DNA of 64,000 nt from Pelagomonas calceolata. Taxonomy: Eukaryota > Sar > Pelagophyceae > Pelagomonadales > Pelagomonadaceae. Position 1 is the stretch's first letter, and each line of letters starts with the position of its first letter. The stretch covers positions 1,640,501-1,704,500 of the forward strand of contig CAKKNE010000002.1 in assembly GCA_918797485.1 (NCBI GenBank), written 5' to 3'. The position numbers were made by a program, and so were the translations under genes. Shown here piece after piece: positions 9,508 to 18,800 of this stretch. The notes under the pieces are model-generated. The model was not told the origin of the DNA. It worked only from the letters and a program-made list of their open reading frames with translations, and ran no database searches.

Positions 9508-11064
9508 TTACGGGATGGCGGGCCGCAGCTCGAGGAAGCGGCCCAAACATTGGGCGGCGGCAACGGCATCATCGGGTGTCACTGCGGCCGCCTGCAAACA
9601 TTGGCCGTAGATACTTGGCTCGTTGCTCGCCACGAAGACGGCCCCGTCGGCCCGGACGATGAGCGACGACGCCGCGCCGTCAAGCAAACCACCGGCGGCG
9701 ACGTGCACGGCATTACCGACGTTGGGTACGAGACGCGCCCGCTGCCGCGCCTCTATATCGTCATCGGCACCATGACCGAGGGCCAAAAGGGCTGAGCGGT
9801 GAACGCCGCCCCACGTGTACACGCGGCCTTCGGCCGTGCGACAGATGGCGTGCGCGTGTCCGCAGGCCACGGAAACAACCTTCTCGTGGCGCCCTCCACG
9901 GCCCCAGAGCGCGTCGACCTCGTTTGACGAAAGATCGGACCGGTCAAAAATCTCGGCCGCCCACCGCGTGTCTTCGTCGCCGATGGGCACGCGCTGGAAG
10001 CGCTGCGCAACCGAAACAAAGAACGGCGGGCCGCCGAGGCCCATCGCGCCGGTGCGATTGGTACCGGCCGCGTGCACACCGCCGTCGGCGTCAACCGCAA
10101 GCGAGAAGGCGTTGCCGGCCGCGCAGTCGACGACGGTGACGCCGTCGAGCGAACAGGCCAATGGCACGAGCGGGTGGCTGCGTACTGGCATGGGCACAGC
10201 TCGCTTTTTTTGCCCGGGGTCGCCGAGCTGCCCAAATTTTCGGGCACCCCACGCATACAGGACTCCTCCGGCGACAGCGAGAGCGTGATTCACTCCCGCG
10301 GCGATGCACGTGACGCCGATGAGCTCCGCGCCGACGCCATCGCCGGGCTTCCAACGCCGCGCCGGGCCGTCCTCGAGGCCCACGCGACAGCGCTGCACGG
10401 AGGTTGTCCTTGCGGTGTAGTCGCCGGTCCCGAGCTGGCCGTGGTTGTTCGCCCCTAGACCGACAACCGCTCGGTCGTCGCCGACGATCCACAGCGAATA
10501 GTCGACCCCCGCCGCGCACCTCCACACGCGCGTCCTCAGCTCGGGAATCTGCCGCGGCGTCGAGCACGACCGAATGGGCGCTGGCGCGGTCCCAAGCTGG
10601 CCCTGCTCCCCGTTGCCGCAGCCGTATGCCACGCCGCCACCGATGACGAACACCGTAAAGTCCCTGCCGACTGACAGCTGCGCGACGCGCGGCGGCGTAG
10701 AGAATTCGCGGCCCCAGCGAACCGCCTCGACGTTGGAGGAATCGCCGACGCTCCAGACGCCGCGCTGGCCTTGGCCTCCGCGACCGCACGCAATCGCGCC
10801 GCGCGCGTCCGCCGCGACGACGTGGGCACCGCAGGCCGCGGCGACGCCCGCTATGTCTAAAAATGCCGCACTGTCGACAAGTGCGCCGCGGCACGGCGTC
10901 GTGCCGTCGTCAGCGTTCTTCGGCGCTTTGATACGCCGCGCCGCAGCGCGTGCAGCCCACGCGAGGCCGGTGCGACTCGTACGAAATACCCTGGCGAGAC
11001 CGGTGCCATCGATTAGGTTGGTGTCCACCAGCAGGTCAAACACCAGCTGGTGCTGCAGGAGCAT
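9508..11064 (-). CDS. RCC1-repeat beta-propeller protein
   Basis: 518 aa from the first ATG (11064). Repeats of the RCC1 type are clear: GCGNGEQGQLG, GLGANNHGQLGTGDY, VTCIAAGVNHALAVAGGVLYAWGARKFGQLG, VVSVACGHAHAICRTAEGRVYTWGG. RCC1 propellers act as Ran exchange factors or as scaffolds, and nothing here picks between these. The frame is open for another 37 codons upstream (SRLPLSTRSLVDRCDAAKSS) with no ATG, so a short 5' exon is possible. A CTAG promoter motif lies at 11196-11215. Confidence 0.78.
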   Translation of the reverse strand: MLLQHQLVFDLLVDTNLIDGTGLARVFRTSRTGLAWAARAAARRIKAPKNADDGTTPCRGALVDSAAFLDIAGVAAACGAHVVAADARGAIACGRGGQGQRGVWSVGDSSNVEAVRWGREFSTPPRVAQLSVGRDFTVFVIGGGVAYGCGNGEQGQLGTAPAPIRSCSTPRQIPELRTRVWRCAAGVDYSLWIVGDDRAVVGLGANNHGQLGTGDYTARTTSVQRCRVGLEDGPARRWKPGDGVGAELIGVTCIAAGVNHALAVAGGVLYAWGARKFGQLGDPGQKKRAVPMPVRSHPLVPLACSLDGVTVVDCAAGNAFSLAVDADGGVHAAGTNRTGAMGLGGPPFFVSVAQRFQRVPIGDEDTRWAAEIFDRSDLSSNEVDALWGRGGRHEKVVSVACGHAHAICRTAEGRVYTWGGVHRSALLALGHGADDDIEARQRARLVPNVGNAVHVAAGGLLDGAASSLIVRADGAVFVASNEPSIYGQCLQAAAVTPDDAVAAAQCLGRFLELRPAIP

Positions 11065-11195
11065 GTTTGAGCCGCACCGCTCGGACGAAGACTTCGCAGC
11101 GTCGCAGCGGTCAACCAGCGACCTCGTGCTCAACGGTAAGCGGCTGACAGGCTCCGCAAACCGGCGCCAGCGCAAAAAGTTAATGCGTCCCGCGG

Positions 11196-11215
11196 GCTAG
11201 GTGTAAGACACTAGC
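11196..11215 (-). promoter_or_regulatory. Bipartite CTAG promoter motif
   Basis: On the minus strand GCTAGTGTCTTAC then ACCTAGC, about 130 nt upstream of the RCC1-gene ATG and in the gene's sense. Confidence 0.65.
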
Positions 11216-11265
11216 AGGCAAAACGACCCGTGCGCCCCGAAACGACACATAAAACGAATCACAAG

Positions 11266-12135
11266 TTACCGCCGCCGATTATGCAGCGGGTCCACGAGCC
11301 ACGCCTCTCCACTAAGGGTCCCCGCGGCCAGGCAAAAGTCGACCGGCTCCTGAACGCCCGTGCAGCCGAAGCCCGCGCCGTGGGCCCAGTCATCTTTCGA
11401 ATCCCCCATGAGCCAGGAGCAGTAGTCCGCCGCGTTGAAGGGCCCGTCCGTTGCCGAGCCAAATTCTGACAACCAATTGGCCTCCGCGAGCGCCGTGATC
11501 GACTCCAGTTGGTCTTTGCTACCCGTATCTACGTAATCTTTTGGTTTACTAAAGATCCAGGTCGCGTCGCAGTTGAAGAAGTAGAGTTTATTGGAGACAA
11601 TGACCCAGGGCTGACCCATCGTCTTCTCTTCGTACGGATCTTTCTGCCCGACACAGATGGGCACGGACGAGTCGCCGGTCACGACCTTCGACGCGCCGTC
11701 GACGTAGGCCACCGACGCCGTGCAGTGGCCGCCCATGCGCGGGGCATAGCGCCAAGGATCGCTTACGAACAGGTCCCGGTTGTGACCGTTCCGGAACCAG
11801 AAGACGTACGTGCCGTAAGATGTGGAAAGAGAGGCGCTGTATTCGGAACTGCCGGGCACGCCACCCTGGCTCGGCCGGACCTCGCCCAGATGATACGCAA
11901 CGACGTCGTACCCAAATACCACGGGGCAGCTCGCGGCGCCCGCCGTCGCCGTCAGCGCGACGGCGCGCGTCGGGAGTTTCGCGTTCCGGGCGCCGTTCAC
12001 CGCAAAGAGCCCGAGAAGCGCTATGGCGCCCGCCGCGAGCTGCCGCCGCCGTCTCTTCGAGCTCAGGACCATCATGGTCGCCCGCGCGGCGTCGTCGGCG
12101 GCGACGCTGCCGTATATTGGTGCTGCTGCGGCCAT
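11266..12135 (-). CDS. Membrane-anchored YHS-domain protein
   Basis: 289 aa. After a cytosolic start there is one membrane segment (LAAGAIALLGLFAVNGA, about residues 34-50). The lumenal/extracellular part follows with PVVFGYDVVAYHLGEV ... GTYVFWFRNGHNRDLFVSDPWRYAPRMGGHC. This GYDVVAY / Y.F / F..P..Y.P..GG.C pattern is that of YHS-like domains, some of which bind metal. The rest is Cys-containing (CVGQ, FFNCDATW, DYCSWLMG, GFGCTG). Topology looks type II. No intron. The function is not known. Confidence 0.65.
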   Translation of the reverse strand: MAAAAPIYGSVAADDAARATMMVLSSKRRRRQLAAGAIALLGLFAVNGARNAKLPTRAVALTATAGAASCPVVFGYDVVAYHLGEVRPSQGGVPGSSEYSASLSTSYGTYVFWFRNGHNRDLFVSDPWRYAPRMGGHCTASVAYVDGASKVVTGDSSVPICVGQKDPYEEKTMGQPWVIVSNKLYFFNCDATWIFSKPKDYVDTGSKDQLESITALAEANWLSEFGSATDGPFNAADYCSWLMGDSKDDWAHGAGFGCTGVQEPVDFCLAAGTLSGEAWLVDPLHNRRR

Positions 12136-12554
12136 GTTTGTTTTTGGCTGCCCTTTTGCCTAGCCAGGCGCGCGGTGGTCGTAGGGCCCGGCTCGGAGCT
12201 TCTTCTCTTCGGATGGTACACCGGGGCTGCCTCCGGGCGTCGCTCGGGCTGCCGTCCCTCTATGATTAGCGGATTTGGACCACAGCAGCAGGAGATCGAA
12301 ACAGGAGTTGCACTTTTTAGGGGACGTGGCACTAGGATGGGGCGCATGTGGACGAGGGCGTCACGAGCAGGGTCAGCCCTTCGTCGGGCCGTGGCGACGG
12401 CGTCGTGTGGGTTGGGTGTCCTTGACTGGCGCGGACGCGCCGCCGCGGCCCGCGGACTGCGCTCCACACACCCCAGCACGCCGTCGAAGCGAACGATGTC
12501 GAAAAGCGAACGCCGCGAAAGAAGGATACTCCTATAGAACGTTACGCCGCACCT

Positions 12555-13253
12555 CTAGAGCAGCGACATCGACGTCATGCTCATCGACTGCACCTCGTCC
12601 GCGAAGAGGTCCTCCGTGATTTCCTCGATGATCGCGTCCATGGACAGCGTCTGGTTGACGACGGCAGTACAGATGATTTTCTGCACGCCAAACGCGACGT
12701 CGACCAATTTTAGGCCCTCCGACCACTTGAGCCCGTCCTTCACGACGGTCTTCTTGATCTTTGCATAGAGAGCTTTCAGGTCCTGGTCCGCCTCCCAGGG
12801 CTTGATCTCGAGGTTACACAACGACCGTTGGTTCGCCTCCTTCTTCGCGAGCTTGGCCATGGCCTTGGCCTTGGCCTCCTCGAGCTCCTTGGCGGCCTGG
12901 GCCTTCTCCTCCTCGGTCTGCTCCTCGTCGTCGCCCCAGAAGTCGTCGTCGTCCTCCTCCTCGGCGGCGGCCGCGGGCGCCGGTTTGGCGGGCGCGGCTT
13001 TTTTGGGCGCGGCGGCCTTCGCCGGCGCGGGCGTCGGTTTGGATCCGGCGCCGCCCGCCACCAACGCGAGGCACTTGCTGCCGCTCAGGGCCGCCGTGTG
13101 CACGTACCAGCGGTACGCGTGCGGGTGCGCTTTTTGGTCCGGCAGGCCGATCTTGCCAAACACTTCCACGTCCTTGGCGGAGAAGGCGTAGCCCTCGACG
13201 TAGGACCGCGTCTTCATGTAGTCATTTACTTCCGCTGCGGTGGAGAGACCCAT
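12555..13253 (-). CDS. EEF1B: Translation elongation factor eEF1B (beta/delta) guanine-exchange subunit
   Basis: 232 aa. The N-terminal GST-C-like region (SYVEGYAFSAKDVEVFGKIG, AYRWYVHTAAL) is followed by an Ala/Pro/Lys linker and the acidic EEEDDDDFWGDDEE block. The exchange domain (NLEIKPWEADQDLKALYAKI ... GVQKIICTAVVNQTLSMDAI) follows and ends with an acidic tail. The subunit recharges eEF1A with GTP. The start is the ATG at 13253 (MGLSTAAEV); longer ORF starts are not ATG. The C-terminus is extended by SMSMTSMSLL beyond the usual end. Confidence 0.93.
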   Translation of the reverse strand: MGLSTAAEVNDYMKTRSYVEGYAFSAKDVEVFGKIGLPDQKAHPHAYRWYVHTAALSGSKCLALVAGGAGSKPTPAPAKAAAPKKAAPAKPAPAAAAEEEDDDDFWGDDEEQTEEEKAQAAKELEEAKAKAMAKLAKKEANQRSLCNLEIKPWEADQDLKALYAKIKKTVVKDGLKWSEGLKLVDVAFGVQKIICTAVVNQTLSMDAIIEEITEDLFADEVQSMSMTSMSLL

Positions 13254-13741
13254 GCTGCTGACTGTGACTAGCTTTGTGAGCTCGTCTTGTGCGGCTAGCG
13301 ATGCAACGCCGTTGGCGCTGTGTTGCAAGCTGGTTTTGAATTTATAATGCAGCGCAGATGCACGTGTTGCCAGGCAACAATGGCGATGCGACGCGGCAAA
13401 AATAGATGCTTATCTCGCCAATGCTGGACGCTGGTCATCGAGTCGACGGCCTCGACGCCTCCTGCTCCGCCGAAGTCGTGACGAAGCCGTCCTTCCAAGA
13501 CTCCTCTTCTCCTAAAAGGGATCCGGGCTAGCGGCCTAAGACACTAGGCATCCAAGCAAGCAAGCAGTGAGTGCCAGCGCGCGGCGTGTGGCGCATCCAA
13601 GGCGCTGTCACTCATTGATAAGATCAATACGAGCTGGTGCGATCCGAAAATCCAGCAGTTCAACGCCTATTGTCGCGCTTCGTATAGGTGCACTACCTGC
13701 CAGCAGAGCAGCACTCAGCAGCACTCAGCAAGGCAGCAGCA
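13254..13741. other. Divergent promoter region eEF1B / O-methyltransferase
   Basis: No gene seen. It contains a CTAG motif at 13527-13548 and, just before the methyltransferase ATG, a CAG/GCA-rich leader with the direct repeat GCAGCACTCA. Confidence 0.6.
13527..13548. promoter_or_regulatory. Bipartite CTAG promoter motif
   Basis: GCTAGCGGCCTAAGACACTAGG on the plus strand (complement CCTAGTGTCTTAGG...GCTAGC). It lies between the divergent eEF1B and methyltransferase starts, about 275 and 195 nt from their ATGs. Confidence 0.6.
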
Positions 13742-14713
13742 ATGCGCGGGAGCCGCGGCGCCATCGCACGGCTCCTCGTCGCCATGACAATCACGCGCGC
13801 GCACCGCCTCGTCCGCCGCCGCACGGCGATCGCCGCGCTCGCACCCATACCAGCAAACGCGATGTGGCAGCTCTGGCTGCCGAGCGACATGGAGCGCTTC
13901 GTGGCCGAGGCCGACGCGAATGCTGACAGTGTCCTCGCGGCCATGGATAAATGCGCCGAGACGTCGTGGATGATGAACATGGGCAGCGCCAAAGGCGTTT
14001 TAATAGAAAAAGTTATACAGCAGAGAAGGCCCAAACGCCTGCTGGAGATCGGCACCTTCCTGGGCTACATGTCCATCCGCTTGGCAAGGAGCATGCCCGT
14101 CGACGCAATCCTGACGACGGTCGAAATTGATGAAGATAACTATGCGGCCTCGAGACGGATCCGGGCGAAAGCTCTGGGGAAGCGAGATGACAGTGTCGTG
14201 GCGCTCAAGGCGAACGCGAGCGAAGCTCTCAAATCGTTGAAGGGGCCCTTCGACTTCGTGCTCATGGACCACTGGAAGCCGGACTACGCGAGGGACCTCG
14301 AGGCGTTACGAAGAAAAGGTTTATTGGCAGATAAATGCATGGTCGTGGCGGACAACGTCTTGTTTCCGGGCGCGCCGGAGTTGCTGGATTATTTAAATGT
14401 ACCCTACGTGCCGGCGACCGACGCGGTGAGCGGCCAAGCTTGTTTACAGGCTGCTGCGGATATTGACCAGAAGTTCCTGAAGCGCGCCGAGAACGACTTG
14501 AAGGCGATCCGGCGGCGGGGCGGCGACGATGTCGAGGCGGACCTCGCGGACGCGTCGGCGCGCCTCGAGGCGTATAAGCGGGCGGCGGCGAGCAGACCGG
14601 CGCGCGACGCGGTGTACTCCGGGAATGGCTTCGCCACGACGTTAGCAAGGACGCCCTTCGAATATAGACCGGACACGCCCGACGCGATGACGTTCTCGGA
14701 GTACTCTCGATAA
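13742..14713 (+). CDS. Catechol-type SAM-dependent O-methyltransferase with targeting signal
   Basis: 323 aa. Class I methyltransferase motifs of the COMT family are clear: LLEIGTFLGYMSIRLAR (SAM-binding motif I), TTVEIDEDNYAASRRI (acidic loop), FDFVLMDHWKPDYARDLEAL and VVADNVLFPGAPELLDYL. MD and DN match the metal-ligand positions of catechol methyltransferases. The first ATG is 13742; a second at 13772 (MTITRAHRL) is also possible. The basic/hydrophobic N-terminus (LARLLVAM, RRRTAIAALAPIPANAM) suggests export or organelle targeting. A charged helical insert (residues 255-290) precedes the end. Confidence 0.85.
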   Translation: MRGSRGAIARLLVAMTITRAHRLVRRRTAIAALAPIPANAMWQLWLPSDMERFVAEADANADSVLAAMDKCAETSWMMNMGSAKGVLIEKVIQQRRPKRLLEIGTFLGYMSIRLARSMPVDAILTTVEIDEDNYAASRRIRAKALGKRDDSVVALKANASEALKSLKGPFDFVLMDHWKPDYARDLEALRRKGLLADKCMVVADNVLFPGAPELLDYLNVPYVPATDAVSGQACLQAAADIDQKFLKRAENDLKAIRRRGGDDVEADLADASARLEAYKRAAASRPARDAVYSGNGFATTLARTPFEYRPDTPDAMTFSEYSR

Positions 14714-14745
14714 CTATTGTGTTGTAAACAAGTATCTTAACAAAT

Positions 14746-15507
14746 CTAACGGTGCCCGCACCCAAACGCCACAGTCGGCGGGTCCCAGCCCAGGCCCGCC
14801 GCGAGGAACGCCAGGTTCTTGTAGTTCTGGCCCATATCACCCAAAGCTCCGTTGATGCCGCTAATCGACGACATGCGGACCTTGGCGTTGCCGCCGCTCG
14901 TCACGCCGACGGAGAACTTCAGCTGATCAACATACCCGCCGCTCGTGGCGTGAAACCCACTGGTCGTGTAGCGCCACGGCAACGCGGGAGAGAACTGGAA
15001 CGGGTAGTCGCCCTGGTCGTCCTCGGAGACGTGTCCGACGGTGTCGCTCGCCGGGGCCTTGGCGTAGAGGCCGTCGCCGCCGCCGTTCTCGAGGTACGCG
15101 GCCAGGGCGTCGTAGGCGTCGTCGACGCCTCCATCGACGTGGACGTCCAAGACGCAGCACGCGTTTCCGCAGGACCCTTGGTCCCACTTGTCGCAGTCGA
15201 CGGGCTGACTGCCCGCCTTCATGCCGCAGGTCGCGTCCCCGAGGGTCGGCTGATGCGTCGGCTGGCGCGACGGCGGCCTCGTATGCGTCGCGGCGAGGTA
15301 CTCGGGCACGCGCGTCTGGCGCCGCAGCGAGCGTATCGAGACGGTGGCTGCGAGAGCGACGCAGCCCAGCGCGAGCACGAATGCGGCTGCGCGGCCGCCA
15401 GCGCCCCGCGGTCGCCGCTGTGGCCGGAAGGAGAACACTGGAGAGTCTGCTGAGTCTGCGTCGTCGATGGCACAGGCAGGGGAGGTCGTGAATTCCAGTT
15501 CAGGCAT
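14746..15507 (-). CDS. Single-pass Cys-rich protein, unknown
   Basis: 253 aa, not recognised. A cytosolic tail, one membrane segment (AAAFVLALGCVALAATVSI, residues about 40-58), then a lumenal part with GDATCGMK, CGNACCVLDVHVDGG and a final VAFGCGHR. The Cys spacing suggests disulfides. The order CVLDV...AYDALAAYLENGG...RYTTSGFHATSGGYVDQLKF hints at a small beta-rich domain with two repeats. Type II topology is likely. A CTAG motif lies upstream at 15573-15594. Confidence 0.6.
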   Translation of the reverse strand: MPELEFTTSPACAIDDADSADSPVFSFRPQRRPRGAGGRAAAFVLALGCVALAATVSIRSLRRQTRVPEYLAATHTRPPSRQPTHQPTLGDATCGMKAGSQPVDCDKWDQGSCGNACCVLDVHVDGGVDDAYDALAAYLENGGGDGLYAKAPASDTVGHVSEDDQGDYPFQFSPALPWRYTTSGFHATSGGYVDQLKFSVGVTSGGNAKVRMSSISGINGALGDMGQNYKNLAFLAAGLGWDPPTVAFGCGHR

Positions 15508-15846
15508 TGCTGTTGGCCTTCTTGTGTGAAGTAATGGCTGTATTTGGACGAATGGCAGCCAGAGAGCAGCTTGCTAGTGTCTTACCGACGCTAGGACAGC
15601 TGTGCGGATGCTTCTCCGCACCCCTCGCATCGCGCAGACGACAGCTCATTCGGGACGCGTCCGATTCAAAGCACAGCGTAGCACAGCGGAGGCGCAGCGC
15701 AGCAATATGATGGCAATTACGGCCGGCACGAGGACAGTGATGGACGGCCAGGGCGCGTGGGCGCTGCAGGCGGCTGCCCAGTGATCACGCAACCGGGGGG
15801 AATTCCAGCGGTGGCGCGCAGGACCTGCCGGAGACGAATTGGCACC
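15508..15846. other. Divergent promoter region
   Basis: No gene seen. A CTAG motif at 15573-15594 lies between a leftward start (15507) and a rightward start (15847). Confidence 0.6.
15573..15594 (+). promoter_or_regulatory. Bipartite CTAG promoter motif (best consensus copy)
   Basis: GCTAGTGTCTTAC, CGA, CGCTAG. It is the cleanest copy and sits in a bidirectional gap 66 nt from the leftward ATG and 250 nt from the rightward one. Confidence 0.7.
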
Positions 15847-18800
15847 ATGAGGCTGCCCAAAGTCCTGCTGATGATGGCAGCCGCCCGGGCCCAGGAGCTC
15901 GAACAAATACGCCTCGAGTTCTTGGTAGATCATCTCCAGGAGACCATGGCCGACGCCTGGGACGTCACGGGCACGGTGGCCGAGCTCGTCGAGTCGGCCG
16001 TGCCGGACCACCAAGCTGATTTGGTAGGGGGCGCCGAAGCTTTACGCAAGGCCATCTTCGCGTCCCTGCGCATGTTGGCCGAAGAGGGCCGGGTCTACAT
16101 GATGTACGCGGGCTTCGAGGCGGACGGGACCTTCTGCGGGTACTACGGCGAGGGACAGAGCTCGCGAGGCGACGACTACTACTACACGCTGCTGCGGGGC
16201 TGGGACTGCGCCTGGAACTACGTGGATTCGTGCGCGACGGACTGCGCCGGGGACTGCGTTGCAGACGTGACCGTGCCGTGTGTTGATGGCTACAAGGGCG
16301 CCAACCCCGATTGTAGGCGCTACTACGACGTGTCCAGCGACACGGGCGTACCTGATACTTGCGCCTCGGCCGTGAGCTGCACGACGTATTTTGATGATCA
16401 CTACAACACGGCAGTCTACGACCCGCGCATGCGGCCCTGGTACACTAAGGTCAATGCCGCGACGCCGCGCGCCTGGTCGAGCGTCTACCCCTTCGCGAGC
16501 GAGGGCGTGCTGGGCATCACGGCGGCCTGGCGCTTCGCCAACAGCGGCGGCGGCGTCGTCGGGTTGGATCTGAAATTGGGCTCCATAAGACAGATCGTCG
16601 CCGACGCCTACGCCGCCGCCGACGGCTCATTCACGCCGGCCTACGTGACGACGGCCGATGGTTTATTAGTGGCCGCCTCGGATTCTAGTGTTGCGCTCGT
16701 GGATGGTGACGGAAATCCAGTAACCGCTACAAATTGCTCGTCGGCCGCGATCCGCGCCGGCGAGGCGTACCTGGCGACGTCAACCAGTTTCACGGGCCGG
16801 GCGGACGCGATCCTAGAAATAGAGGGCGTCCCGTACTGGCTCTTCCGCGGCGCCGTGGCCGACGCCTACGGCCTCGACTGGAGAGTCATCGCATTACATA
16901 CAGCCGCGTGCCGCGCGGGCTACGGTTTGCGGGGCAGCGCCTGCGCGCCCTGCCCCAAGGGCGCGGCGTCGGCCGCTGGAAAACCGTATTGCGACGTCCG
17001 CGCGCACCACTACCGCTTCGTGGAGAACGCGGTTGAAGTGTATGCGTGCCCGGCGCACGACGACGCCTGCCGCGGCCAGCGCGGTGATCATGGAGCCGGC
17101 GACGCGTTGTGCGCGCGCCGGGCGACGGGCCCGCTCTGCATGAGATGTATGAGGGGGCACCACCGGGTCGTCACGCGGAACGGTAGAGCAAGATGTAAAA
17201 AATGTGGCGACTGGCGGTCCATCGCGGGCGTCTACGTTTATTTGGTTGTTTTTGTGGGCTTGGCGTTCATCTGGTTGGCGTGGGCGCGCAAGGCGTTAGC
17301 GCGCGAGGTGCGGACGCTCGCCGACCGCTTACGAGCTAGAAGCCGGCTCCAGGGCTTCGACCGCGCGCTGCCGACGCTCTGGATCGTGGCGCGCCAGGCC
17401 ATCTACGCGATCACGGTCATGTCTCAAGTCAGGAGCATCGAGCGGTTGAGTCTGCCGCGGCCGTATAGTCATCTCATGGACGCGCTGACGGCGTTCGCGA
17501 TCGATATTGATAAATACTTGGGGCCGTTGGCGTGCTTCGAACTTGGGTATTATCAACAATTGATATTTTGGACTCTGTTACCTCCCGTACTGTTGATGAT
17601 AGCGGTGTCCCTGACGGTCGCGTCGGTCTCGATGCATCAATTACTCGCTAAACATCGCCTGACCTCAAAATTCAAGCGCCAGGACGAGTTCCGACGATCC
17701 TCAAGACCATCATTGCAGGAAGCTTCAAGAAGGGCCTGGGAGGCCGTGCGGACGCAGATTAATGCTGTGGTTGCCTTTAGAGCAAATACCCATTACAAAC
17801 CACCTATACAAGAAGACAAGGTCGTGACGATGGCGGACGCGCTACGTAAAGTCGTCACGGGCTGGGTCATCCTGTGCATCTATCTCCACTCATTTATTTG
17901 TGGGGTCATTTATAAGGCGTTCGTCTGCGCAAGGCCTTTACAGAGTGAAAAGTTCTTGACGGGACGAGGTGAGAAAGCTTTTTTACGGGCGGACTACGGC
18001 TTGGTGTGCGGCACGCAAACACACAAAGCTTACGTATTGTACGCTACACTAATGTTAGTAGTGTACGCGACCTTCCCCGCTATATTAGCGTTACGACTTT
18101 ATATCAACAGAAAAGACGGTAAACCGGACAAGTATCTAGGGTTCATGGTGTCCCACCTGCGGCCGGGCGCCTGGTGCCTCGAATGCGTCGCGATGTGGTA
18201 TCGCATGGTGCTAAGTGGCGCCTTGTGGTTGTTTTTCCGGAGGGATGATGATGTGGTGCGCTTGGGGTTGTGTGTGGTCTTCGTCATCTTGTTCGTGGCC
18301 GCCATCAGTTTTTTGCGACCCTATGCCACGGAAGGTAAGAGGCAAGCGTGCACGATGATCCAGCACTCTCTCTTAATTTTCTTCTGTCTGGCTATTGCCG
18401 TCAAAGGTGAACTTTTCAGTCCGAAACGCTTCGCCTTGTTTGGCACTTTGGCGTTTGTCGCCACGATTGGACTGGCGTGTGGCGTGGCCTGGCATGTCTG
18501 GCGGGCCGACGTTCGAGCACTCGTGGATGGCCTGCACGCCCATAAGCTAGATAGACTGGCACTCAGAAGGTTGTATGAAGGGGCCGAGAAGGCGGTGATC
18601 GGTGAAGCGATCCTCGAAGCGGCGTTGGTACCGATCGAGGGCGGCGTCGAGGCTAGTGACGAGCGCTGGGAGTTTGTGGAGAGCGAGCTGTTCGGGTCGC
18701 ATGGGGCGACGCGCGACGTGTTGCGGGACGTCTGGGACGACCCCGGTACCGAAGATCTGGAGCCCTGGCTTGGGGCCGTAAGAGCCCAGGCGTCGCGGAA

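Noticed and set aside
11509-12537. Plus-strand ORF of 342 codons
   Set aside because: Antisense to the YHS gene, and Arg-rich shadow.
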